This document shows positions 6,926 through 17,765 of a stretch of DNA of 64,000 bases, piece after piece (the stretch's first letter is position 1; every line of letters starts with the position of its first letter). The stretch is from Methylophaga sp. (GTDB lineage: Bacteria > Pseudomonadota > Gammaproteobacteria > Nitrosococcales > Methylophagaceae): the NCBI GenBank assembly GCA_030148085.1, contig JASBUF010000051.1, positions 1 to 64,000 of the forward strand. Reading direction: 5' to 3'. The notes beneath the pieces were generated by a model. That model saw only the letters and a program-made list of their open reading frames with translations. It had not been told where the DNA came from and did no database searches. The translations under genes and the position numbers were made by a program.

Positions 6926-7708
6926 TCATAGTACACCTAGCGCTACAAGGCTGGCTTTACCGAGCTCAACACGTTTATTTGCATCAGATGGTTTCTTAAT
7001 ATCGAGATTTAAGGCAAAAGAATAAATGTGATCATCTTTAACTACCCAGCCAACCCACCAACCGACACCAGTTTCTGGCGCATTCTCCCAACCTGTTTTC
7101 CCGTATATTTGCCAATTGTCTCCTTGTTCTAGATGCACAATCTCTCGGACACTCTTTTGAATATCATCAGATATCGGGAGCGTTCCCTGAGCCAGACTAG
7201 CTAAAAAAACAGCTTGCTCTTCCGCGCTAATTTTAAGCGGACCCTCCAGCCAGAATGTATCAACCGACGTGCCAATATGTTCATTACCGTAGCCAATGTT
7301 AGTGACATATTCTTGCATTCGCTCTAAGCCAACACGACGTGCCAACTCCTGATAAATTGGCACATTGGAAATGGCAATCGCCTCACGCAGCCCCATATCT
7401 TTTTCCCAGACATCAAAGGGCTGATCCTGCCCGCCATAGGGGATAACATCATCAACACTCTGCACTGCTTCTGCGGAGAGACCAATCAGACTGTTTGGGA
7501 TTTTGAACGTAGACGCAGGTACAAAGCGTAATTTGGCTCTTTTCTGTTCATGGCCTATAAAGTTTCCAGAGCTGGCGTCATAAAGCACGAATGTTCCTGT
7601 TACACCCGCATTGTTAAATAACCCAGTAACTTCAGGGCTTTCTTCCCAATTTGAGGCAAAGCATTGCACAGTAAAGACAGTGATCAGAATTGTTAGAAAT
7701 GATCTCAT
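6926..7708 (-). CDS. Class D (OXA-type) beta-lactamase
   Basis: A 260-residue serine beta-lactamase with signal peptide (about 1-18) and all class D marks: STFK at 66-69 (Ser66 nucleophile, Lys69 carboxylation site), SNV at 114-116, YGN at 140-142, omega-loop WLEG at 153-156 and KTG at 204-206. It hydrolyses penicillins and related beta-lactams in the periplasm; the spectrum cannot be read from sequence. AAGGGG precedes the ATG. The gene is divergent from the large GGDEF-EAL gene and no regulator gene is adjacent. It may be a resident chromosomal enzyme or an acquired one; the GC-rich patch downstream leaves this open. Confidence 0.96.
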   Translation of the reverse strand: MRSFLTILITVFTVQCFASNWEESPEVTGLFNNAGVTGTFVLYDASSGNFIGHEQKRAKLRFVPASTFKIPNSLIGLSAEAVQSVDDVIPYGGQDQPFDVWEKDMGLREAIAISNVPIYQELARRVGLERMQEYVTNIGYGNEHIGTSVDTFWLEGPLKISAEEQAVFLASLAQGTLPISDDIQKSVREIVHLEQGDNWQIYGKTGWENAPETGVGWWVGWVVKDDHIYSFALNLDIKKPSDANKRVELGKASLVALGVL

Positions 7709-7834
7709 CGTTCTATTTTCCCCTTAAGACTGGCCCTATTTGATGACATAGTTTTTTTTAGAGACCGTGAGCTTAGGTTATGCTAAAAGTCTATTCACTT
7801 GTATACAACGTAAAAGCATAGAGACAAAAACAAA

Positions 7835-10753
7835 ATGTTGTCTGAATTAGAGACGAATAATTTTCGAGACCCAGAGCCCGTTCCTGTATTACTTTGGAAG
7901 GCGAACCTGGATAAATCATTTTTTGGATTTAATCAGGGCTGGCTTGATTTTACAGGGCGGACTTTAGAACAAGAAACGGGGCTTGGTTGGCTAGATAACG
8001 TCCATCCAGATGACGCAGAAAAATTCATGCGTATTTTCACGCAAAACTTCGATAACCGTCGTCCATTCAGTGTTGAGTACAGGTTAAAAAGGCATGATCA
8101 AAAATATAGATGGGTAGTCAACAATGGTGTGCCGATTATAAATGAGACAGGTTTGTTCAGTGGGTATCTTGGTTCCTGCATAGATATTACTACTCAGAAA
8201 CAAAATGAAGAAAAGTTAAAAAAAGACAAAAAAGTTCTTCAGATATTAGCAAAAACAAGCGCTAGCGAAGAAGGCAGTATCTTTGAGTTGATAGTAGAGC
8301 AACTTGCTACCTCTCAGAGCGCCTCATATGCCCTAATTGCTATCATAGCTCCAGATGACAAGAACAAAATCCGTACGATTGCTGTCTGGGGAAATGGCAC
8401 TTTACTTGATAACTTCACATATTCATTAAAGGGCACACCTTGTGACAAAGTGTTGGGGACGGATGCTTGCTTTTATCCTGAATCTGTACAACACCTCTTC
8501 CCCGAAGACACGCTATTAGCAGAGATGGATGCAGAGAGCTACATAGGTGTTCCCCTTAGGTGTTCCAAAGGTACCTCTGTGGGTATTTTGGCGATATTGG
8601 ATACAAAGCCACTTGAAAAAGAAGAACATTATTTAGAGCTTCTTAACACCCTAGCAACCAGAGTTAGCATTGAACTTGAGCGAGTCAAGGTAGAAGACAA
8701 ATTAAAAATTTCAGCTCAGTTATTCTCACAGACAAAAGAAGGCATACTCATAACTGATACTAACAGCAGAGTTATTGATGTAAACCCTGCTTTCAGCGAG
8801 ATAACTGGCTACAGCCGAGAAGATGTATTGGGAAAAAATCCACGAATTTTAAGTTCTGGCAGACAATCACCTACTTTTTATGAGTCTATGTGGGTATCCA
8901 TTAATGAAAGGGGCTATTGGCAAGGTGAAGTCTGGAACAGAAAAAAGGACGGCGAGCTCTATGCTGAAAATCTGAGTATCTCAGTGCTTAAAAACGAACG
9001 GGGAGAAAATACTCACTACGTAGGGATATTTTCTGATATTACTCAGAGCAAACAGCAACAAGAAAAGCTTCGCTTAATAGCTCATTACGACGTTCTCACT
9101 GGCTTGCCGAACCGTTCTTTATTAGTTGATCGCTTCAATCAGGCAATTGTTCATGCAAAGCGGGTCAAAAATCTTATGGCTATCTGCTTTCTGGACTTAG
9201 ATAACTTCAAGCCAGTGAACGATAACTATGGACACGAAACGGGTGACAAACTCTTGATTGAGGTCGCTAATCGTATAACCAAAGAAATTCGTGAAGAAGA
9301 TACCGTTTCAAGATATGGCGGAGACGAATTCGCATTAATATTAAGAGACATTAACGATCTTAAATCCTGTCAGAACACTCTTTCTCGTATTCTGAAATCC
9401 CTAAATGAAACTTTTTTCATATCTAATAATGCAATTTACATCTCAGCATCAATTGGCGTAGCGCTCTACCCAGAAAATGATGATGACATCGATACCTTGA
9501 TGCGGCACGCTGATCAAGCAATGTATATAGCTAAGATGTCTGGGAAAAATCAATTTCATTTCTTCAGTCCCTCTGATAGTAAGCAACAAAAGAAGAGGCA
9601 GAAACAACTTGAAAGCATCAAGAAAGCTCTCCGCAATCATGAGTTTCAACTGTTTTATCAACCTAAAGTTAATATACGTACAGGTGAGGTGTTTGGTGCT
9701 GAAGCACTCATAAGGTGGATTGATCCCGAAAAAGGCATCATTCCGCCCTTAGAATTTTTACCACTTCTTCAGGCGACTGACCTAGAGATAGAGATCGGCC
9801 AGTGGGTGATCAATCAGGCGCTTGCCCAACTGTCAGACTGGAACCAACAAGGCATTCATCTTGAGCTGAGCGTTAATGTCTCTTCATATCATTTATTGTC
9901 TGAAGATTTTTTGTTGTCTCTCGAAAATGAGCTGGCTCTTTATCCAGATATTGCTTCCCACAACTTACAGTTAGAGATATTAGAAAGCAGCGCGTTGAGT
10001 GATCTCAACAAAATCAGTGAAGTTATTGAAACCTGTCAGAAAAAACTCAATGTCAGAATCGCATTAGATGACTTTGGAACAGGTTATTCCTCATTAGCAC
10101 ACTTACGAACCTTAAATGCACATACAATTAAAATCGATCGGTCTTTTGTCGCTGACATACTTAATGATGCTAGTGATCATGTCATTATCGACGGTGTAAT
10201 TAGTCTTGCAGAAGCATTCAACAATGAGATCATCGCAGAAGGCGTTGAAAACACAGAGCAAGGCCTAATGCTTTTAGCGATGGGGTGTGATCGAGTACAA
10301 GGTTACGCTATCGCAAGACCAATGCCGACTGACAAGTTTGTTGAATGGCTTGGAAATTATAAACCTAACCTCGTATGGCTCAATAACTGCAAAGAAAAGA
10401 GCTCCCCTCTACAAAATAAACTAAAGCAAATAAGACTAGCTATAGAACAATGGAATAATGAGGTTATAAACAACTTCCATATATTTGCCGCTGCAGATAA
10501 GAGTCCATTATGCCTCAATCATGAAAAATGTCTCTGTGGCTCATTGATAGATAGAGCTTTTAGGGATCAGCATTTTCTGGATGACTCTGTATCAGAACTG
10601 TACAGGCAACACCAGGAGTTGCACTTGATAACACAAAATATTCATGCTCTCCAAAGTCAACGCAGCCGACAAAACATAAGTCCTGAACTTACTCGATTGG
10701 AAAAAACTTATGACAATATATCAAAAATCCTAAATCAGCTCGAAACTCTATAA
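7835..10753 (+). CDS. PAS-GAF-PAS-GGDEF-EAL protein with C-terminal CZB-like domain
   Basis: 972 residues, no membrane segment. Order: PAS (about 17-128), GAF (135-283), PAS (295-405), GGDEF (420-580, intact GGDEF at about 494), EAL (600-850, EAL at about 623) and a 110-residue tail. Both catalytic motifs are intact, so it may make and break cyclic-di-GMP. The tail has NHEKCLCGSL and RQHQELH, matching the Cys and the HxxxH part of the chemoreceptor zinc-binding (CZB) domain known from the diguanylate cyclase DgcZ; the first CZB His before the Trp seems replaced (AIEQW). Zinc sensing is therefore plausible but not certain. It lies between a beta-lactamase gene and the copper island. Confidence 0.93.
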   Translation: MLSELETNNFRDPEPVPVLLWKANLDKSFFGFNQGWLDFTGRTLEQETGLGWLDNVHPDDAEKFMRIFTQNFDNRRPFSVEYRLKRHDQKYRWVVNNGVPIINETGLFSGYLGSCIDITTQKQNEEKLKKDKKVLQILAKTSASEEGSIFELIVEQLATSQSASYALIAIIAPDDKNKIRTIAVWGNGTLLDNFTYSLKGTPCDKVLGTDACFYPESVQHLFPEDTLLAEMDAESYIGVPLRCSKGTSVGILAILDTKPLEKEEHYLELLNTLATRVSIELERVKVEDKLKISAQLFSQTKEGILITDTNSRVIDVNPAFSEITGYSREDVLGKNPRILSSGRQSPTFYESMWVSINERGYWQGEVWNRKKDGELYAENLSISVLKNERGENTHYVGIFSDITQSKQQQEKLRLIAHYDVLTGLPNRSLLVDRFNQAIVHAKRVKNLMAICFLDLDNFKPVNDNYGHETGDKLLIEVANRITKEIREEDTVSRYGGDEFALILRDINDLKSCQNTLSRILKSLNETFFISNNAIYISASIGVALYPENDDDIDTLMRHADQAMYIAKMSGKNQFHFFSPSDSKQQKKRQKQLESIKKALRNHEFQLFYQPKVNIRTGEVFGAEALIRWIDPEKGIIPPLEFLPLLQATDLEIEIGQWVINQALAQLSDWNQQGIHLELSVNVSSYHLLSEDFLLSLENELALYPDIASHNLQLEILESSALSDLNKISEVIETCQKKLNVRIALDDFGTGYSSLAHLRTLNAHTIKIDRSFVADILNDASDHVIIDGVISLAEAFNNEIIAEGVENTEQGLMLLAMGCDRVQGYAIARPMPTDKFVEWLGNYKPNLVWLNNCKEKSSPLQNKLKQIRLAIEQWNNEVINNFHIFAAADKSPLCLNHEKCLCGSLIDRAFRDQHFLDDSVSELYRQHQELHLITQNIHALQSQRSRQNISPELTRLEKTYDNISKILNQLETL

Positions 10754-10831
10754 TACTTGGCTTCTACTCTTGTCGATTATGGTGTCTTTGATAAAACGCC
10801 AATATGTTCAGCACCTTTATGGAGACAGGTG

Positions 10832-11076
10832 AGCAAATCTCAATGAAGTGGCAAAAAATGCTCCCATTCCAAGTGAACAACAAGCTCGAATCTCATGCTA
10901 ACTGGCCAGAACTCTGTAACACATTGATTTCTAGACATCTGAATCTCATCCATATTGTCATTGCACGACCCGTGCAATGACAAACTCAGTGAGATTTTTG
11001 GCCAGACAAATGAGATTTGGTGAGTGTCTGTCATTCCCATCAACTGTTATTCAGAATTTAAAATCTGTATGGTCTT
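10832..11076. repeat. Dispersed AATCTCA/TGAGATT intergenic repeat, copy 1
   Basis: About 245 bases downstream of the GGDEF-EAL gene. The heptamer AATCTCA occurs at 10836, 10889 and 10942 and its complement TGAGATT at 10990 and 11011. The segment aligns by eye over most of its length with 19278-19476, sharing CTCAATGAA, AAGTGAACAAC, CATTGATTT and TGTCATTGCAC in the same order. A third degenerate relative is at 21421-21553. A 67-residue minus-strand ORF covers this copy; its frame is partly conserved in copy 2 but is interrupted there. Confidence 0.7.
10955..10983. other. Perfect 13-bp hairpin inside repeat copy 1
   Basis: TTGTCATTGCACG (10955-10967), a three-base spacer ACC and CGTGCAATGACAA (10971-10983) form a perfect inverted repeat. 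Copy 2 of the repeat keeps the left arm (TGTCATTGCAC) but not the right. No T-run follows on either strand, so it is not a standard terminator. Confidence 0.8.
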
Positions 11077-11239
11077 TTAGGGTCAACATGAACAGAAATC
11101 AAAATTCCGAACGTGCACCTGCTTGCTCTTTTTGACATTGATTCAACTCAAGAAGTTATAAACAATTGCTTCACAATTATTTAATCAATCAGTAGATAAT
11201 GAAGTTAGATTGTGTAGATATTTTTTTGAAGGATCTACG

Positions 11240-11443
11240 ATGGCTGCAAAAAATTCAAAATGGTTGAATTTGCATGGTTTTCTGACGCTTGTCTTGGTTG
11301 CACTTGCTTTATATGCCCTGTTTGTCGAGCATGCAGAGCATATCTTGCCATTTGTACCTTATTTGGTGCTTCTGCTGTGTCCGCTCATGCATGTATTCAT
11401 GCACAAGGGACACCATCATCATTCTGATAACGATCAGGACTAA
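11240..11443 (+). CDS. DUF2933 small membrane protein
   Basis: A 67-residue protein from the ATG at 11240, chosen because GAAGGA lies seven bases upstream; the longer ORF start at 11210 has no such signal. Two hydrophobic helices (about 8-25 and 30-50) are followed by a HKGHHHHSDNDQD tail. DUF2933 proteins are short, two-helix and often found beside copper efflux genes, as here next to cusCBA. A helper role in metal handling through the His tail is inferred. Confidence 0.8.
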   Translation: MAAKNSKWLNLHGFLTLVLVALALYALFVEHAEHILPFVPYLVLLLCPLMHVFMHKGHHHHSDNDQD

Positions 11444-11537
11444 ATTTCCATTGCAGGCCCAGTTAATTAACCCTGCTTATGATTATCATCAGTTGCAGTG
11501 GTCTTATCGTTAAGGATTAGTATGACTCTATTCACTA

Positions 11538-14500
11538 CTATGGTGTTTTACGCGGTCTATATATAAGTAGATATATTGCTGGTATAACCAGCATCGATAG
11601 CAGCGGCGCTGTTATCATGCCGCCTACCATAGGTGCTGCAATACGCTGCATTACCTCGCTTCCCGCCCCACTCCCGAACATGATGGGTAGTAGACCAGCA
11701 AGAATGACTGCGGCTGTCATAGCCTTGGGCCGAACTCGTAATACTGCACCTTCCCGAATAGAATCAAGTAGATCGGCTTCTGTATCAGCTGCATTTTCAA
11801 GTCGTTTTTGCCATGCCTGCTTCAGATACAACAGCATGATTACACCAAACTCAGCTGCTACGCCTGCTAGGGCGACAAAACCAACCATACTTGCTACTGA
11901 TAAGTTATGTCCAAGCAGGTATAACAGCCAAATACCGCCGGTTAGAGAAAATGGCAGTGTCAGCATTAACAGAAGTGCTTCAGAAAAACGGTTAAAAGTG
12001 AGATAGAGAAGAATAAAAATGATCAATAACGTGAATGGGACAACTATTTTCAGTTTTTCACTAGCACGCTCAAGGTATTCAAACTGTCCAGACCAAGCAA
12101 TTGAATAGCCTGTTGGAAGTTCGACATCACTGGCAACGACTTGCTGCATCTCGGCAACAGCGGATCCTAGATCGCGATCCCGAATATCGACATACACAAA
12201 CCCAGCTAAACGTGCGTTCTCGCTTCGTAGCATTGGGGGGCCATCACTGATGCCAATATTTGCAAGATCGGACAATAAAAGTTGCTGACCATCAATCGTG
12301 ACTATCGGTAATGTCCGTAGTGCCTCCAGAGAATCTCTTATCTCTCTCGGGTACCGGACATTTATCGGAAAGCGCTCAAGCCCTTCGACTGTTTCATCAA
12401 TATTCATACCACCTATTGCCGAGCTGACTATCATCTGCACGTCATTTATATTCAGACCGTAACGTGCAGCTGCGCCACGTTTAATATCAATATCCACATA
12501 ACGACCATCGGTAAGGCGTTCTGCAAAAGCACTCGTGACGCCTGGGACCTCCTTCAATACTTTTTCAATTTGTCCGGCGATGCCTTCAATAACTTTCAGG
12601 TCTTCACCCAGCACTTTTATTCCTACCGGGCTTTTAATACCAGTTGCAAGCATATCCAGACGATTACGTATTGGAGGTACCCAGATGTTTGTTAAGCCGG
12701 GTACGTTTACTGTTTTATCTAACTCGGCTATTAACTTTTCCTGGGTCATTCCGGCACGCCATTGATCCTGAGGCTTGAACTGAATAGCAGTCTCAAACAT
12801 GACTAAGGGGGCTGGGTCGGTGGCTGTATCAGCACGCCCTGCTTTCCCGTATACAGTGGCCACTTCGGGGACGCTTTTTATCAGACGGTTTGTCTGTTGC
12901 AATACCTCTGCAACTTTACCTGCAGACAAACTCGGTAAAGCACTCGGCATATAAAGCAGATCGCCTTCATTTAATGGTGGCATAAACTCGCTGCCTAAAT
13001 GCTTCAGTGGCCACAAGCTACTCAGAAAAATGACGCCTGCCAAAATCAAAGTCAATTTGGGAAAACGAAGCACGGCTTCAAGTATTGGGCGATAGATAGT
13101 GATCAACAGACGATTAAGCGGGTTAGTCTTCTCACTGGGCAGTTTGCCACGAATAAGGTAGCCCATTAATACCGGAATCAGTGTTACGGCAAGACCTGCC
13201 GCGGCAGCCATCGCATATGTTTTGGTAAATGCCAGTGGTGAAAAAAGGCGACCTTCCTGTGCCTCCAGTGTAAAAATGGGGATGAACGACAAGGTAATAA
13301 TCAGCAGCGAGAAGAACAATGCGGGTCCGACTTCCACAGCTGACTCGCTAATTACTCTCCAACGGCTGTCGCTAGCGAGTTTTATACCGGGATTTTTTTC
13401 ATACCAACGCTCAATATGTTTGTGAGCGTTTTCAATCATGACGACCGCTGCGTCCACCATGGCACCCACGGCTATGGCTATGCCGCCAAGTGACATGATA
13501 TTAGCGTTTATGCCTTGCCAATGCATGACAATAAAAGCCATCAATATACCTAGCGGTAAAGATACTATTGCCACCAGAGCAGAACGAAGGTGGAACAGGA
13601 ATATAAGACACACCAATGCCACAACAATGAATTCTTCAACCAGCTTCTCGCTGAGGTTGTGGACCGCTCGTTTAATTAAACCTGAGCGGTCATAAACGGT
13701 AACTATCTCCACGCCCTCGGGTAAGCTTCTTTGCAATATTTGTAGTTTTTCTTTGACGGCTTTAATTGTTGTCAGGGCATTCTTTCCGGAGCGCATCACC
13801 ACAATGCCACCCACAGCTTCACCAACCCCATTTAATTCACTGATTCCCCGTCGTATTTCAGGGCCCACTTGAATATGTGCCACATCACCTAGTATCACAG
13901 GAACACCTGATTCACTGGTTCGCAGTGGTAGTGAGCGGAAGTCTTCAAGACTCTGCAAGTAACCCGTGGCACGGACCATATATTCCGCCTCGCCCATTTC
14001 CAGTACTGAGCCACCAGACTCCTGATTGCCATTGTTTATGGTTTCAATCACTCGTGATAGCGGGATACGGTAGGCAGCTAATTTATCGGGGTCGACCACC
14101 ACCTGATATTGCTTGACCATACCGCCGACAGTCGCAACTTCGGCAACATTAGGCACGGTTTTCAGTTCAAACTTAAGAAACCAATCCTGCAAGGCACGCA
14201 GTTGGGATATGTCCTGTGTACCGGATTTATCAACCAATGCGTACTGATATATCCAGCCAACACCGGTTGCATCTGGTCCGATTGAAGAGCTGGCTGAATC
14301 AGGGAGTCTTGACTGAGCTTGATTCAGATACTCAAGCACCCTACTTCTTGCCCAATACATATCTGTCCCTTCCTCAAATAGGACATAAACATAGCTGTCT
14401 CCGAAAAAAGATAGGCCGCGAACATCTTTAGCCCCTGGCACCGACAACATCGTGGTAGTCAACGGGTAAGTAATCTGATCTTCAACTAACTGTGGCGCTT

Positions 14501-14666
14501 GTCCTGGCCAGGATGTCTTAACAATGACCTGCACATCCGAGAGATCAGGTAGCGCATCAAGGGGGGTACGTAATAACGACACGATGCCCCAGGCAAGCAG
14601 CATCAAGGTCGCCAATATCACTAAAAAGCGATTGGAAATAGACCATCTGATCAGTGTCGCTATCAA
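11538..14666 (-). CDS. cusA: CusA-like copper/silver RND efflux pump
   Basis: 1042 residues, close to CusA of about 1047. Twelve membrane helices with two large periplasmic loops. The central helix motif [20 protein letters not shown] followed by AHKH is the HME4 signature of monovalent copper/silver pumps, distinct from the zinc-type pump at 56595. The proton-driven trimer takes Cu(I)/Ag(I) from CusB/CusF and sends it out through CusC. The start ATG overlaps the CusB stop by four bases, so translation is coupled. Last gene of the minus-strand cusCBA unit. No terminator is visible downstream. Confidence 0.95.
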   Translation of the reverse strand: MIATLIRWSISNRFLVILATLMLLAWGIVSLLRTPLDALPDLSDVQVIVKTSWPGQAPQLVEDQITYPLTTTMLSVPGAKDVRGLSFFGDSYVYVLFEEGTDMYWARSRVLEYLNQAQSRLPDSASSSIGPDATGVGWIYQYALVDKSGTQDISQLRALQDWFLKFELKTVPNVAEVATVGGMVKQYQVVVDPDKLAAYRIPLSRVIETINNGNQESGGSVLEMGEAEYMVRATGYLQSLEDFRSLPLRTSESGVPVILGDVAHIQVGPEIRRGISELNGVGEAVGGIVVMRSGKNALTTIKAVKEKLQILQRSLPEGVEIVTVYDRSGLIKRAVHNLSEKLVEEFIVVALVCLIFLFHLRSALVAIVSLPLGILMAFIVMHWQGINANIMSLGGIAIAVGAMVDAAVVMIENAHKHIERWYEKNPGIKLASDSRWRVISESAVEVGPALFFSLLIITLSFIPIFTLEAQEGRLFSPLAFTKTYAMAAAAGLAVTLIPVLMGYLIRGKLPSEKTNPLNRLLITIYRPILEAVLRFPKLTLILAGVIFLSSLWPLKHLGSEFMPPLNEGDLLYMPSALPSLSAGKVAEVLQQTNRLIKSVPEVATVYGKAGRADTATDPAPLVMFETAIQFKPQDQWRAGMTQEKLIAELDKTVNVPGLTNIWVPPIRNRLDMLATGIKSPVGIKVLGEDLKVIEGIAGQIEKVLKEVPGVTSAFAERLTDGRYVDIDIKRGAAARYGLNINDVQMIVSSAIGGMNIDETVEGLERFPINVRYPREIRDSLEALRTLPIVTIDGQQLLLSDLANIGISDGPPMLRSENARLAGFVYVDIRDRDLGSAVAEMQQVVASDVELPTGYSIAWSGQFEYLERASEKLKIVVPFTLLIIFILLYLTFNRFSEALLLMLTLPFSLTGGIWLLYLLGHNLSVASMVGFVALAGVAAEFGVIMLLYLKQAWQKRLENAADTEADLLDSIREGAVLRVRPKAMTAAVILAGLLPIMFGSGAGSEVMQRIAAPMVGGMITAPLLSMLVIPAIYLLIYRPRKTP

Positions 14667-16300
14667 TGTGCACCTCCCATTTCATGCGCCATCGTTGATG
14701 GTTTTATTTCCACAATCATCGGTGCAGAACCTTTCTGCAAATGAAACTCAATCTCTATTTTCTGTCCCACAGAAAGGTCGTTTGACTGAAATGTTGGTGA
14801 CAGTTCAAAGTCCATTGTCATCCCCGGCCAATTCAAACTGGGAATATCTGGGTGAGTCAACGTGAGAATAGATCCATCTATGGCTTCGATTTTTGCTGAT
14901 GTATGGTGAACATGCCTATCTACCGCAGCCATGTCACGCATATCATTGTCACTAGTTGTGTCTTCACTTAGCCTTGCTTCCACCCCTCTCAGGCTGGCTT
15001 CTGAATCGACAAGGAATTGACCTGAATTGACAATACGTTGCCCCGCTTGCAGACCCTGTTTGATTTCAGTTTTATCGTGCACCGTTCTTCCGGTGATCAC
15101 TTCTACCGGACGAAAGCTTCCGTCTTCGTTTGTCACCATGACCACAGTTTTTCGCCCTGTCCTAATCAGTGACTCAGTCGGGATCATCAAAACATCACTA
15201 ATTTGATTTCCAGCCAACTGCATATTGACAAACATGCCTGGCATCAGCCGATGGTCTCTATTGCTCAATACCATACGTGCTTTAACCGTACGTGTGGCGG
15301 GCTCGACTTCTGGCAATAGCCTTTGTATTTGACCCTCAAACTGTTTACCTGGAAAAGCAGGACTCGTGGCTGTAATAGGATCACCTTGCTTGAGCAATTC
15401 AATTTGGGTTTCTGGTACTTCAGCATTGGCCCATACAGTATCAAGCGTATTGATAAGCATGAGTGTTGTGCCTGGTGAAACAGTCATTCCCTCTCGAGTG
15501 AATAATGCAGTGACCACGCCACTGATGGGAGAGGTAATGGTCAGCCGCGTATGTATGGTTTCTGTGCGCTCAACCAGTCGAATTTGTGCTTCACTCATTC
15601 CTGCTTGTCGCATACGAGAGAGTGCCGCTGTGACCAGATCTTCTAATCCTTCGCCTTGCATGCTTTTGAGGGCTAAAAACTCTTCCTGAATGGCTACCCA
15701 CTCTGGCACGTAGATAGCTAATAGTGGCTGACCTTTCTCAACTTGGTCTAATGTTGCCCTTAGATAAAGCTTTTCTACATACCCCATGGCTCTTGCCTGA
15801 ACATTCACTTCACCTCGTTCATTCCAAGCAATAGTCCCCACAGCATTGACTTCAGTGGCGATGTTTTCCCTCTTAACCTCCGACGTACGCATACCGATGT
15901 TCTGTTGTATGCGAGAGCTGATGGTAATGCCATTGTCATCCGTGGCTTCTCTACTAGCACTATCCTTGTATACAGGCACAAGCATCATGTCCATGTAGGG
16001 TGATTTTCCAGGCGTTTCAAATTTTTTGCCTGGCATCATAGGATCTTGATAAAAGAGAATTTCTCTTCCAGTAGCAGGATCAATTTCACCCGACTTCAGT
16101 CCCTTATCTATATGTCGGCGTGTGGCTGCTTCGCCTTCAGCGATAGTCCAGGTAGAGGGATCTTGCATCGTTTTAGAACTGCTACCGTCAGACATTGAGG
16201 TGGACATGCCCTCTTTCATTCCCCAGTAATAACCAGCTAAAACGGCAGCAAGTGTCACCAAGACGATGAGTATAAATAAAGAGACGTATTTGCCATTCAT
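14663..16300 (-). CDS. cusB: CusB membrane fusion protein with fused C-terminal CusF domain
   Basis: 545 residues: N-terminal membrane anchor (about 8-28), a heavy-metal-binding HMBD segment (about 83-112, [11 protein letters not shown] and [11 protein letters not shown]), the barrel-sandwich adaptor core (about 130-440), and a C-terminal CusF-like OB domain (about 465-540). The last has [17 protein letters not shown], holding the His, Trp and two Met residues that bind Cu(I) in CusF. E. coli has CusF as a separate protein, so here the metallochaperone is fused to the adaptor. The gene overlaps cusA and cusC by four bases each. Confidence 0.95.
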   Translation of the reverse strand: MNGKYVSLFILIVLVTLAAVLAGYYWGMKEGMSTSMSDGSSSKTMQDPSTWTIAEGEAATRRHIDKGLKSGEIDPATGREILFYQDPMMPGKKFETPGKSPYMDMMLVPVYKDSASREATDDNGITISSRIQQNIGMRTSEVKRENIATEVNAVGTIAWNERGEVNVQARAMGYVEKLYLRATLDQVEKGQPLLAIYVPEWVAIQEEFLALKSMQGEGLEDLVTAALSRMRQAGMSEAQIRLVERTETIHTRLTITSPISGVVTALFTREGMTVSPGTTLMLINTLDTVWANAEVPETQIELLKQGDPITATSPAFPGKQFEGQIQRLLPEVEPATRTVKARMVLSNRDHRLMPGMFVNMQLAGNQISDVLMIPTESLIRTGRKTVVMVTNEDGSFRPVEVITGRTVHDKTEIKQGLQAGQRIVNSGQFLVDSEASLRGVEARLSEDTTSDNDMRDMAAVDRHVHHTSAKIEAIDGSILTLTHPDIPSLNWPGMTMDFELSPTFQSNDLSVGQKIEIEFHLQKGSAPMIVEIKPSTMAHEMGGAH

Positions 16301-17670
16301 TCTATTGGCTCCAAAAGATTGGATGATGGAAATGATTTGGTATCGGCGTGCTCAGAGTCCGCATTCGGTAAGGTTAAATATTCGAGGATGGCCCAGAGCT
16401 CGGCGGTATCCATTTCAATGCGAAGGCTTTCAATACGAGTGGCAATTTCCATTTTCCGGGCATTAAGTACATCAGCCAGTTCACCACGGCCACCACGATA
16501 TTCACTGAGTGCTGCCTCGGAACGATGAATAACAAGTGGTATCAGAGCATTCTCATAGTCACGTAGTCTTTCTAAATTGCTCTGCCAAGTGGTCAACCAT
16601 CGCTCTGTTTCAGCAAGATGTTCACGTGTCATTTCTTCACGTTCCAATCGAAGCTGTTCTGCTTTGGCCAGGCTGGCGGCTACAACTCGATCTTGTCGAT
16701 TTTCTTGATTCCATTGCAGGGGTACGCTCACACCCAAAGAGATCATGTCAGAGAAGTTCGAGCCACGTTCGCTGTACATCAGTGACCATGTCCAATCTAC
16801 ATGCTTCTCTTGACGTGCAGCCTTAGCCTGCGCCATGGCAACGTCCTCCTCGGCCATCATTAAGGCAATATCAGGATGCTCTTTAATCAGGTGATGAAGG
16901 TGTTGCCGATCAAAAGCGGACTGGGTAATGTCGGGGGCATTCTCTAAAATGACATTTGTAGTATCGCCGACCCACCTCGCTAGTGTTGTTTTTGCATTAT
17001 TTAGATTGGCTTTTATCTGGTGAATACGATCTTGGATTTCGGCAACAGCAGTTCTAGCCAAGAAAATATCCGATTGAGAGCCTCGTCCTCCACGATAAGC
17101 AGCCTCGGCAGCTTTAACCTGTAGAGTTGCCTCATGCTTCTGGCTAGTCAATAACGCCTGCATCTTCTGCAGGTAGTAACTTGCAAGCCAAGCCTGAGAT
17201 GTGTTCTTTAGAATTTCAGTGAGAGATAGTGCTTTGGCAGCATGTGCTTTCTCGACTTGTCGCTCAAATACTTGCTCACGAGCACGGCGCTTTGCTTCGC
17301 TGGTAAAAGTCTGGGAAATGCCAATGCTACGCATTGTCATAAAGTCTTCGTTGAGACTGTAGGCCATTGAGCCATTGAGTGGCATGTTATCCAGTGATAA
17401 CTGCAACATCGGGTCGGGTAATTGCGAAGCTTCAATAGCAAGCTCTGTGGCGGCTTGAGCTGAAGCATCTTTGGCGCGTAACTCGTGCGATCGATGCTCT
17501 GCAATATGTAATGCATCTTGAAAGCTCAGAATCACGGGCTGCTCTTTCTGTTCTGCCATTGCTGGTGTTGTCAAACAGGCGACAAATAAAGCAAAAGAAT
17601 ATGACCATATACGCCGCAATACAGGCGAATACTTGTTGAGAACATCAGAAGTGATTAATACCGTTGACAT
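16297..17670 (-). CDS. cusC: CusC-like TolC family outer-membrane channel
   Basis: 457 residues with a signal region ending near PAMAEQ (about residue 40) and two OEP repeats of long coiled-coil helices with SRNA-like turns, such as AYRGGRGSQSDIFLA and EYRGGRGELADVLNA, at matching places in each half. These form the trimeric tunnel through the outer membrane for the Cus pump. No lipobox cysteine is seen. It is the first pump gene of the cusCBA unit, about 95 bases after the Cys-rich leader protein. Confidence 0.92.
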   Translation of the reverse strand: MSTVLITSDVLNKYSPVLRRIWSYSFALFVACLTTPAMAEQKEQPVILSFQDALHIAEHRSHELRAKDASAQAATELAIEASQLPDPMLQLSLDNMPLNGSMAYSLNEDFMTMRSIGISQTFTSEAKRRAREQVFERQVEKAHAAKALSLTEILKNTSQAWLASYYLQKMQALLTSQKHEATLQVKAAEAAYRGGRGSQSDIFLARTAVAEIQDRIHQIKANLNNAKTTLARWVGDTTNVILENAPDITQSAFDRQHLHHLIKEHPDIALMMAEEDVAMAQAKAARQEKHVDWTWSLMYSERGSNFSDMISLGVSVPLQWNQENRQDRVVAASLAKAEQLRLEREEMTREHLAETERWLTTWQSNLERLRDYENALIPLVIHRSEAALSEYRGGRGELADVLNARKMEIATRIESLRIEMDTAELWAILEYLTLPNADSEHADTKSFPSSNLLEPIE

Positions 17671-17765
17671 TAACTGTATCCAATAGAGTTATTGGCGTTG
17701 CGTAATCAACAACGCAAAAGTTTCAGGTTAGCTTTGATAGGGCCTGAAAGACTATTAGAGGAGAG

